Shown: piece by piece, positions 54,592 through 61,678 of the stretch | Numbering within the stretch: the first letter of the stretch is position 1 | Layout of the letters: each line of letters starts with the position of its first letter | Assembly (NCBI GenBank): GCA_021730285.1 | Contig: CP082962.1 | Span: 372,001 to 436,000 of the forward strand | From: Desulfovibrio sp. JY | Lineage (GTDB): Bacteria; Desulfobacterota; Desulfovibrionia; Desulfovibrionales; Desulfovibrionaceae | Direction of reading: 5' to 3' | DNA length: 64,000 nucleotides | Translations under genes and position numbers: made by a program | Notes under the pieces: generated by a model | Seen by the model: only the letters and a program-made list of their open reading frames with translations | Databases searched by the model: none | Told to the model about the DNA's origin: nothing

Positions 54592-57500
54592 ATGAGCGCC
54601 GTAAAGCCCGACGCATCATCCGCCTTTCCGGCCGGCGGCCGGACCTCCATGGCCCTGTCCGTTGCCGCGCTCTGCGTCATTGCCGTCTTCGACCTCCCGC
54701 TGTTCCACGTCCTGTCCGAGCTGACCTGCGTGATCGCGGGAGTTGCCGCCTTTCTGGTCATCTGGAACGCCAGGGCCTTTGTCGAGCACGCTTTTTTCCT
54801 GGTCCTCGGGCTGGCCTTCCTGGTCGCCGCCGGCTTCGACGCCGCCTATTTGCTGCTAAACGCCGGGCTGGTCCGACTGCCGCTGCCGCCCGGGCTGGCC
54901 GCCGCCGTTTGGACCGGCTCCCACATCGCCTTTGCCTTGTCGCTTTGCGTCGGGGCCTGGACGCTGCGCGGCACCAACACCTCGGTCGTCGGCGGTCCCC
55001 TGGCCCTGGTCGGGGGCCTCAACGTATTGCTGGTGCTGACCTTCGCCGCCGTGGCGATGCTGTCGCCGGCCGCCGGGGCGCTTGACCTTCCCGCCTCCGA
55101 TGCGTCGGTGGACCGTCTGATCCCGATGCTGCTTTTCGTCGGGGCGGGCCTTGGGCTGCTGCGCTCCCGCGACCGGCTGGCCAGCCCCGTGGTGCGGCTG
55201 CTGCTTGGAGCGACGGCCTGCCTGGCCCTGTCCGACGCGGCCTTCGCCTGGCCGGCGGATGTCGTCGTGTCGCGCATTCTGGGCCACGCGGCCAAGGTGC
55301 TCGGCTATGCCCTCAGTTGCCAGGCCATCGTGGTCACGGGCATAAGCCGCCCCTATGACCTGCTGTTTCGGGAAATCGGGCTGCGCGAACAGGACCTCAA
55401 CAATCGTCTGGTACGTCTGGGTGCCCAGGCCCAGGCCATCTTCGAGCTCAGCAGCCTCGACTCCCTGGAAAGCGGCCAATTCAAAACCTTTGCCGCCACC
55501 CTGCTCAACCGAGCCACGCGCGTGCTCGGCGTGGCCAGAGCCGGCGTCTGGCTCCTTTCCCCCGATCGACAGCGCCTGCTGTGCCTGCTCGACGGCGGAC
55601 CGGGACAAGCGGACACGGGCGTCGAGCTGAGCCGGGCCGATTATCCGGACTATTTCGATGCCATCGCCCACGAACGCGTCATCGTGGCCGAAAACGCCGC
55701 CGTCTCGCCCCTGACGCGGGACCTGGCCGCCACCTTTCTCGACAAGCGGGGCGTCGCCTCGCTGCTCGATGCGCCCTTCCGCTTCTCCGGCCGGCTGGCC
55801 GGGGTGCTCACCCTGCACCATGTCGGCAACCCGCGCCGGTTCGCCGACGACGAGCAGGCCTTTGCCGGTTCCCTGGCCGACACCCTGTCCCTGGCGCTGG
55901 AGACCTCGGAGCGCCGCCGCGCCGCCCGGGACCTAGCCGCCAGCGAACAGCGCCTGCGTTCCCTGCTCGACGCCATGCCCGATCCGGTCTGCTTCAAGGA
56001 CGCCGGCGGCCGCTGGATCGTGGCCAACCCGGCCCAGATCGAGGCATTCGGACTGGCCGGCGTCTTCTGGAAAGGGGAGACCGACGCGGCCCTGGCGGTC
56101 CAAAGCGCCGGCGACCGGCAGGCCCTGGCCGACGCGGCCGCGACCGACGCCGAAACCTGGGCCGCCGGCCAGACCCGCGTCTTCGCGTTGTCCCTGACCG
56201 GAGTCGACGGCCAGACCCGCCACTTCGACGTGATCAAGGCCCCGCTTTTCCACGACAACGGCCGGCCCAAGGGACTCGTGACCCTGTCCCGCGACATCAC
56301 CGACTACCGTGAGGCCCTGTCCCGGCTGCGGGAATCCAACGAGGAGCTGGAGGCCATCTACAACGAGACCTCCGACGGGCTGATCATCGTCGACGTGGCC
56401 AACCAGGCCGTGATCAGGGTCAACACCGCCGCCTGCCGCATGTTCGGCTATGACCGCCGACAACTGACCGCACTCTCCCCCTGGGACCTGCATCCGGAAG
56501 ACGAGCGGGAAACCTCGATTACGCGTTTTGGCGAAATTAACGCCGGGAGACTGCACCTGATGGAGGGCATCCCCTGCCAGCGCAAGGACGGGAGCGTCTT
56601 TTACGCGGACATCGCGGCCCAGCCCATCACCTACGGCGGCCGGCCGGCCATCCTGGGCTTTTACCGCGACATCTCCGAGCGCCGGGCGGCAGGGCAGGCG
56701 CTGGCGGCCTCCGAGGAACGCTTCCGCAAGGTCTTCAACAGCACCTATGACGCCATTTTCCTCCACGACGTGAACGGCGACATCCTGGACTGCAACGACA
56801 AGATGCTCGAGCTTTACGGCGTGCGTCGCGACGAAGCCCCCCAGTATTCCATCGAGCACGACTACTCCGCCCCGGGCAATCCGTCCGGGAAAATCGTCGC
56901 CTACTGGCAGGAGGTCATGGCCGGCGAGGAGCACTTTTTCGAATGGAAGGCCAGACGCCCCCATGACGGCAGCGTGTTCGATGTGGAAATCTATCTGCGG
57001 CGCTTGAAGCTCCCCGAACGCGACGTCATTTTGGCCAACGTGCGCGATGTCACGGAACGCAAGCGGGTCCTGGCCGCCCTGGCCGCCCGGCAGGCGGATA
57101 TCTCGGCGCTCAACCGCGACCTGGCCCGGCGGGTGCGCGAGGAAACCGAAAAGAACCGGCAAAAGGACATCCTGCTCCTCAATCAGACCAGGCTCGCGGC
57201 CATGGGCGAGATGATCGGCAACATCGCCCACCAATGGCGACAGCCTTTAAACGCCCTGTCCATCGTCTTGGCCAACATGCGCTTCGAATACGAGAACGTC
57301 TGCGAGGGCGACACAGCAAGCCTCATCGCCGCCCACCGCCAGGCCGGCGAGATCCTGCGCAAGATGTCCTCGACCATCGACGACTTCCGCAATTTCTTCC
57401 GCCCCGACAAGCAGCGCGGCCCCTTCTTCGTGGTGGCGGCCGTAAGCGACGCCCTGCTCCTTATCGAGGCGAGCCTGGCCCAGCACGGCGTGGCCGTGCG

Positions 57501-57936
57501 CTTCACGGCCCGGCACAATCCCCGGGTCACCGGTTTTCGCGGCGAGTTCTCCCAGGTCGTGCTCAACCTGCTCGGCAACGCCAAGGACGCCATCCTGGCC
57601 TCGCGGCAACAGGGCGGGGTCATCGCCATCCGGGTCATGGCCCGCCAGGGCCAGGCCGTCATCCACGTGACGGACAACGGCGGCGGCATCCCGGGGGCCA
57701 TCCTGAACCGCGTTTTCGACCCCTACTTCACCACCAAGTCCGACAGGGGCGGCACGGGGCTCGGGCTCTACATGTCCAAGACCATCGTGGAGGACCACCT
57801 GCGCGGCCGGCTCACGGCCCAAAACCTCGGCAACGGGGCGCGCCTGACCATCCGCATTCCCCTCGACCCGCCGGAAGGGACCGCCCCGTCCGCCGCCGAC
57901 ATTTCCCAATCACCCCCAGGGAGTTTCCGCCCATGA
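54592..57936 (+). CDS. MASE3-GAF-PAS hybrid sensor histidine kinase
   Basis: 1114 residues. A membrane sensor of about 8 helices (about 20-235) has MASE3 character (FDLPLFHVLSELTCVIAGV). A GAF-like domain (about 285-440), three PAS domains (about 445-570, 580-700, 700-825) and a coiled coil follow. The dimerisation/phosphoacceptor region is GNIAHQWRQPLNAL with H880. The ATPase domain has N-box NLLGNAKDAI, G1 DNGGGIPG and G2 GGTGLGLYMSKTI. ATG at 54592 chosen; a TTG 41 codons upstream is in frame but poorly placed. Overlaps the next gene by four bases. Confidence 0.9.
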   Translation: MSAVKPDASSAFPAGGRTSMALSVAALCVIAVFDLPLFHVLSELTCVIAGVAAFLVIWNARAFVEHAFFLVLGLAFLVAAGFDAAYLLLNAGLVRLPLPPGLAAAVWTGSHIAFALSLCVGAWTLRGTNTSVVGGPLALVGGLNVLLVLTFAAVAMLSPAAGALDLPASDASVDRLIPMLLFVGAGLGLLRSRDRLASPVVRLLLGATACLALSDAAFAWPADVVVSRILGHAAKVLGYALSCQAIVVTGISRPYDLLFREIGLREQDLNNRLVRLGAQAQAIFELSSLDSLESGQFKTFAATLLNRATRVLGVARAGVWLLSPDRQRLLCLLDGGPGQADTGVELSRADYPDYFDAIAHERVIVAENAAVSPLTRDLAATFLDKRGVASLLDAPFRFSGRLAGVLTLHHVGNPRRFADDEQAFAGSLADTLSLALETSERRRAARDLAASEQRLRSLLDAMPDPVCFKDAGGRWIVANPAQIEAFGLAGVFWKGETDAALAVQSAGDRQALADAAATDAETWAAGQTRVFALSLTGVDGQTRHFDVIKAPLFHDNGRPKGLVTLSRDITDYREALSRLRESNEELEAIYNETSDGLIIVDVANQAVIRVNTAACRMFGYDRRQLTALSPWDLHPEDERETSITRFGEINAGRLHLMEGIPCQRKDGSVFYADIAAQPITYGGRPAILGFYRDISERRAAGQALAASEERFRKVFNSTYDAIFLHDVNGDILDCNDKMLELYGVRRDEAPQYSIEHDYSAPGNPSGKIVAYWQEVMAGEEHFFEWKARRPHDGSVFDVEIYLRRLKLPERDVILANVRDVTERKRVLAALAARQADISALNRDLARRVREETEKNRQKDILLLNQTRLAAMGEMIGNIAHQWRQPLNALSIVLANMRFEYENVCEGDTASLIAAHRQAGEILRKMSSTIDDFRNFFRPDKQRGPFFVVAAVSDALLLIEASLAQHGVAVRFTARHNPRVTGFRGEFSQVVLNLLGNAKDAILASRQQGGVIAIRVMARQGQAVIHVTDNGGGIPGAILNRVFDPYFTTKSDRGGTGLGLYMSKTIVEDHLRGRLTAQNLGNGARLTIRIPLDPPEGTAPSAADISQSPPGSFRP

Positions 57937-59216
57937 CCAAATCGTCCAAAGATAAATACCGCTCCCTGTCCAGGCTCCACATCATGGTCGTGGAGGACGA
58001 TCCGTTCGCCCGGGAACATATGGGGCTTTTGCTGTCACGCTTCGCCGCCAGACTGACCACGGCCGGCGACGGGGCCGAGGGGCTGGAAACCTTTCGCCGC
58101 GAGCGCCCCGACATCGTCGTCACCGACATCAGCATGCCCCGGATGGACGGCCTGGACATGGCCGCGCGCATCAAAACGGAGGCGCCCGGCGTGCCGGTGG
58201 TCCTGGTCACCGCCCACAGCGACACGGAATATTTCCTGCGCTCCATCGACATCGGCATCGACGGCTACGTGGTCAAGCCCGTGGACGCCGACAAGCTGCT
58301 GGCCAGGCTTGGCCAGCTCGCCGCCGGCCTGCTGGAGACCCGGGCCGCCTCCGCCCGGGCCCGGCTTTTCCAGTTCACCCTGGATATCAACCCCAACTTC
58401 ATCCTGACCCTCGGCGGCGGCGAGGTGGACTACGTCAACCGGACCTTCCTGGATTTTCTCGGCGCGGCCAATCTCGAAGCCCTCAAGGACGGCCACCACG
58501 CCGGCCGCGTGCTGGAACTCGACGGTCGCCGCCACGAAGCCGCGGATTTCGACTGGGCCGGTCGCATCGACGCCCGGCCGGACGTCACGCATCAGGCGGT
58601 TTTCTCGCGACTGCCCGACGAACCCGGCCAGGAGCGCACCTTCCTCGTCTTCTCGGCCGCCTTTCCGGAACTCGACCGCCGCATCCTGACCTTCACCGAC
58701 ATCACGCCCCTGGCCGAGGAGCGCCGCCAGCTCATCACCCGGGCCACCACCGACGCCCTGACCGGCATCACCAACCGGGCCGGCATCGACGAGGCCCTGA
58801 CGCGCGAACGGCACCGGGCCGTGCGCCACGGCACGCCGCTTTGCGTCATCATGTTCGACATCGACCATTTCAAGGACGTCAACGACAGCCTCGGCCACCA
58901 GGCGGGGGACGCGGTATTGGCGGGACTGACCGGACTCGTGTCCGGACTCGTGCGCGACCACGACATCCTGGGGCGCTACGGCGGGGAGGAATTTCTCATC
59001 GTCGCGCCCGAGACGGACATGGAACAGGGGCGACTGCTGGCCGAACGGCTGCGCGCGGCCGTCGCGGCCCATGCCTTCCCGGCGGCGGGAAAGGTGACGT
59101 GCAGCTTCGGCCTGGCCGAGCTCGACGCCGACGAGCCCGCCCATGAACTGGTCGCCCGGGCCGATGCCGCCCTCTACCGGGCCAAGGAGACGGGCCGCAA
59201 CCGGGTCGCCGGCTGA
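57933..59216 (+). CDS. Response regulator with PAS and GGDEF domains (diguanylate cyclase)
   Basis: 427 residues. Receiver at about 14-130 with phospho-Asp D65 (VVTDISMPRMDG) and Lys in YVVKPVD. A PAS-like domain (about 145-255) follows, then GGDEF with active-site GGEEF (350-354) and an inhibitory I-site RDHD (341-344) exactly five residues before it. It should make c-di-GMP when phosphorylated and be product-inhibited. ATGA overlap with the kinase gene marks them as cognate. The Shine-Dalgarno GGGAG is inside the kinase end. Confidence 0.92.
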   Translation: MTKSSKDKYRSLSRLHIMVVEDDPFAREHMGLLLSRFAARLTTAGDGAEGLETFRRERPDIVVTDISMPRMDGLDMAARIKTEAPGVPVVLVTAHSDTEYFLRSIDIGIDGYVVKPVDADKLLARLGQLAAGLLETRAASARARLFQFTLDINPNFILTLGGGEVDYVNRTFLDFLGAANLEALKDGHHAGRVLELDGRRHEAADFDWAGRIDARPDVTHQAVFSRLPDEPGQERTFLVFSAAFPELDRRILTFTDITPLAEERRQLITRATTDALTGITNRAGIDEALTRERHRAVRHGTPLCVIMFDIDHFKDVNDSLGHQAGDAVLAGLTGLVSGLVRDHDILGRYGGEEFLIVAPETDMEQGRLLAERLRAAVAAHAFPAAGKVTCSFGLAELDADEPAHELVARADAALYRAKETGRNRVAG

Positions 59217-59256
59217 GGCGGGAAATCTCCCCGGCCCGGCCGGGACCTGTCGTCGC

Positions 59257-59619
59257 TTACGGCAAGGTGCCGTCCAGATGCCAAATGGTGCCTGTGTCGA
59301 GACTCTGTTCCAGCACGGATATCGCGCCGTTGGCACCGCCGACCTGGTTTACCGGGTCAGTGATCTGCAATACCGTGAGCGCCACCAAAGCTGCGGCGAC
59401 CGAACTCCCGGCGATTTGAACATTAAGATCCACGCCTCGGGGCGAAACGCTTTGCACGTCCACTCGCGCGCAGCCGGAAATATGCAGTGTCCCGGGGCCA
59501 CGCCCCAAATCGGCAAAGACAATTTGGCCGATCGCCTTATGACAGTCTTGACGTTGGGTAGCGTTAAGCGGAAATATTCCAGGAATGATATTTCCTGTGT
59601 TCGTTTTCTGTAACGGCAT
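59257..59619 (-). CDS. Small protein of unknown function, partner of the RhiA-like gene
   Basis: 120 residues, start MPLQKTNTGNIIPG behind GAGGAGG; 25 upstream codons rejected. No signal peptide. Hydrophobic beta-rich C-terminal half (NVQIAGSSVAAALVALTVLQ) and two Cys (QDCHK, SGCAR). No family recognised. It lies downstream of the RhiA-like gene, separated by a perfect hairpin, and has the same lower GC content, so it probably belongs to that unit. Confidence 0.7.
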   Translation of the reverse strand: MPLQKTNTGNIIPGIFPLNATQRQDCHKAIGQIVFADLGRGPGTLHISGCARVDVQSVSPRGVDLNVQIAGSSVAAALVALTVLQITDPVNQVGGANGAISVLEQSLDTGTIWHLDGTLP

Positions 59620-59642
59620 TATAGGCCTCCTCGCTATTGCAC

Positions 59643-59674
59643 CTTCCGAGTGTCTGTAGGTAGACACTCGGAAG
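59643..59674. repeat. Perfect 13-bp hairpin between the RhiA-like gene and the next gene
   Basis: CTTCCGAGTGTCT (59643-59655) pairs with AGACACTCGGAAG (59662-59674) over a six-base loop. In the direction of transcription (minus) no T-tract follows, so it may be a partial terminator or an RNA-stability element that makes the upstream cistron more abundant. Confidence 0.75.
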
Positions 59675-59723
59675 ATTATTTGTTTTGCAATCAAAACAAC
59701 TTGATTGCCCTAGTCTGACTGCC

Positions 59724-60353
59724 CTAGTCGGAGAGCATTCCGTTCACCTTGATGGTATTGTTCGGCTGGAGCGTCGCGTAGATTGTGTATTCATTCGGAA
59801 AGAATTCAATTTCCTGGGCCGCCGTCATCATGTTCAAATCGATCACCTGCCCCTGGATATAATTGCCGAAGCAAATCCAATACCTGGGGTGAGGCTTGAA
59901 TATGAAGTCAAGATTCGGCCCGGCCTGGACCACAAGCGCCGGCGATCCCCCCATGGAGATTCCGACCGCCGCCTTGTTTACCGGCACCGTATCGTCCGTG
60001 AAAATTCCAAGCGTTCCCATAGGAGCAGTCTTGGAGGCACCAGTAAAGTTGTACCCGAAGGCGTTGTGCGTAAGGTTGGTGGAATTCTGGTCGATCCGGC
60101 TCGGATCGCCATCCTTGGTTTCGGAGGCGGCAAAAGTCACGCCGGGAACGAGTGTTTCGGTTTCGCCCCAGCAGAACCCATAATCAATGCTCCATCTGAA
60201 GCTGACCTGAGTGCCGGGATTGCAGCCCTTGCTGAACCAAGCCAGCGAGAAGAGATTGATCATGACTTCCTGTTCGTCAAACGTCTGGTAGATGCAAAAA
60301 TACCCCGGACGGGCGGAACTGTTGCTCACGTTGAGCGTGTACTGGGTAGACAT
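59724..60353 (-). CDS. RhiA-like protein
   Basis: 209 residues, start MSTQYTLNVSNSSA behind GGGAGGG; 47 upstream codons rejected. The N terminus and the block INLFSLAWFSKGCNPGTQVS (about 31-50) followed by FRWSIDYGFCWGE recall the rhizosphere-induced protein RhiA of Rhizobium and its homologues in diverse bacteria and fungi. Biochemical function of the family is not established. No signal peptide. Codon use is clearly less GC-biased than in flanking genes. Identification is from memory of the family and should be confirmed. Confidence 0.65.
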   Translation of the reverse strand: MSTQYTLNVSNSSARPGYFCIYQTFDEQEVMINLFSLAWFSKGCNPGTQVSFRWSIDYGFCWGETETLVPGVTFAASETKDGDPSRIDQNSTNLTHNAFGYNFTGASKTAPMGTLGIFTDDTVPVNKAAVGISMGGSPALVVQAGPNLDFIFKPHPRYWICFGNYIQGQVIDLNMMTAAQEIEFFPNEYTIYATLQPNNTIKVNGMLSD

Positions 60354-60452
60354 GATTCCCTCCCATGGGTTGATGGTTTCGGCCGCGTGGCGCCTACGCC
60401 GGCCATGCGGTAAACACATGCCCCAGCGGGCCGGACGGAAAACGGAGCGGAC

Positions 60453-60467
60453 CCGGAAAGTTTCCGG
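60453..60467. promoter_or_regulatory. Palindromic operator candidate upstream of the RhiA-like gene
   Basis: CCGGAAA-G-TTTCCGG, a perfect 15-base palindrome, about 100 bases before the RhiA-like start and 52 bases past the BTAD regulator stop. Good size and symmetry for a dimeric regulator. No convincing promoter hexamers are adjacent. Confidence 0.45.
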
Positions 60468-60518
60468 AATCGTCTCCCGGCCCGCGCCGGTCACGATGCG
60501 CGATGCGACGTCCGGACC

Positions 60519-61103
60519 CTAGCGTCCACCCGTCATATGCGTCCCCAGCTTGCTCCTGTAATAGGCAGCCTTTGCCGCATTGCCGTCTTTCCCGTAATGC
60601 TCGGCAAGAAGTCTGAGCATTTCAAGATAACGGATGTCGTAATAGGCCTCCCAGGCATTACTCCACTCGTAACAATTCTCGGCAAGTAATGGTCCGCGAT
60701 AGAGTTCCACAGCCGCCTCGCACCGTGCAATATCCTGACGTGCGGCATAGTGCCCCCGAAATTCAACGAGATCACAGCGCATATCGGCAAGGGAGACACG
60801 CATCTCCCCCTGCGACATATGAATAATGGAAGAGAATGGAATTTCTCTCAGATGACGGCAGGCTTTATAAAGACAATCAAGGGATTGTTGCGACTCGGCG
60901 GATGGCCATATTTCTTCGGAAAGATGCAACTTGCTGACTGACCTTCCCAATTCGCATGTCAGATAGGCCAACACCTCGGCGGACTTCTTTCGAAGAAACG
61001 AAAAAGGACTCCCGTTTACGCGTAAACAGAATTTCCCGAAACAACATATCTCGAGGACGGGTTCCGATGCGGTCCGGGAAAAAGGGGGATTTGCCGGACA
61101 CAC
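60519..61103 (-). CDS. BTAD-domain transcriptional regulator
   Basis: 194 residues. An OmpR-like winged helix at about 15-85 (LEICCFGKFCLRVNGSPF; KSAEVLAYLTCELGRSV; LHLSEEIWPS) is followed by a bacterial transcriptional-activation domain (about 105-190; CDLVEFRGHYAARQDIARCE, LYRGPLLAENCYEWSNAWEA). This is the SARP-like layout without the large C-terminal part of actinobacterial activators. The only in-frame start is GTG at 61103, inside the AbrB-type gene. It probably activates the RhiA-like gene downstream. Confidence 0.75.
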   Translation of the reverse strand: MCPANPPFSRTASEPVLEICCFGKFCLRVNGSPFSFLRKKSAEVLAYLTCELGRSVSKLHLSEEIWPSAESQQSLDCLYKACRHLREIPFSSIIHMSQGEMRVSLADMRCDLVEFRGHYAARQDIARCEAAVELYRGPLLAENCYEWSNAWEAYYDIRYLEMLRLLAEHYGKDGNAAKAAYYRSKLGTHMTGGR

Positions 61104-61276
61104 TGCGACGCGTTCGCGTCTTCCACAGAGTCAGTTACGGACTGCGGCAGGGGTACGAGGCGTAGTTCCCGCTTCCCCGGCAGACATTCCAGTTTATCCC
61201 CTTTGCGCAGCTTCAAGGAATGGACCAGGGAAGCGGGAAGCGAAATGGAATACTGGTGTTCAAGGGTTACGATCAT
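61016..61276 (-). CDS. SpoVT/AbrB-type DNA-binding protein
   Basis: 86 residues, start MIVTLEHQYSISLP with AAAGGAG six bases before it; 83 upstream codons rejected. Residues 1-45 form the swapped-hairpin AbrB fold (VTLEHQYSISLPASLVHSL, KLRKGDKLECLPGKRELRLV), as in MazE-type antitoxins and transition-state regulators. The tail after residue 55 overlaps the BTAD gene by 88 bases in another frame. No toxin gene is visible; it may co-regulate the unit with the BTAD protein. Confidence 0.75.
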   Translation of the reverse strand: MIVTLEHQYSISLPASLVHSLKLRKGDKLECLPGKRELRLVPLPQSVTDSVEDANASQCVRQIPLFPGPHRNPSSRYVVSGNSVYA

Positions 61277-61431
61277 GAACGTCTCCTTTGGCCTAACGCC
61301 TTTCAATGATTCGACAACACGCCATACTTCAGAAAAGGACTTGTGCGGGGACCCGCGACTTGCGTCCCCGATCCCATGGCGGTTGCGCGCGACGAAAACG
61401 CGCGTAAGAAACATTGAAATCAAAATAAGGA

Positions 61432-61462
61432 TATGTACAGACTGATTTTTGATATAGGTCAA
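61432..61462 (-). promoter_or_regulatory. Possible promoter of the AbrB-BTAD unit
   Basis: On the minus strand TTGACC (61462-61457) precedes TGTACATA; the -10 would be TGTACA at 17 bases or TACATA at 19. The leader of about 150 bases contains GGGGAC/GTCCCC and GCGCG/CGCGC inverted repeats. No other feature is seen between 61277 and 61570. Confidence 0.3.
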
Positions 61463-61570
61463 TACGGAGAACGGACGAGACTCCCGCCTCCGACGATGGA
61501 GGTTCCACCAGCACCCAGCCGGCATGCCTGCCCCGGCCCACGACCCAGCGCCGTTTTCCCCGGCCCCGGG

Positions 61571-61678
61571 CTAGTGTCGCGTTCTCAAAATTCGTGCATA
61601 CGAATTTTGAGAATAATATATTTAACTAATTATTTTTTCTCTAAAAAATATTATATTTTTTAGAGAACGCCGCACTAG
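61571..61678. mobile_element. MITE-like AT-rich element
   Basis: 108 bases, very AT-rich in a GC-rich setting. The ends are inverted repeats CTAGTGTCGCGTTCTC and (reverse) CTAGTGCGGCGTTCTC, 14 of 16 identical, each beginning with CTAG, which may be a target-site duplication. Inside are two perfect hairpins: TTCTCAAAATTCGT/ACGAATTTTGAGAA (61582-61613) and TTCTCTAAAAAATAT/ATATTTTTTAGAGAA (61637-61667). No coding capacity. Its right CTAG supplies the stop codon of the adjacent gene. Confidence 0.6.

Noticed and set aside
61016-61276. AbrB-type gene considered as antitoxin of a toxin-antitoxin pair
   Set aside because: No MazF, VapC or other toxin gene is adjacent; the partner reads as a BTAD transcription factor.
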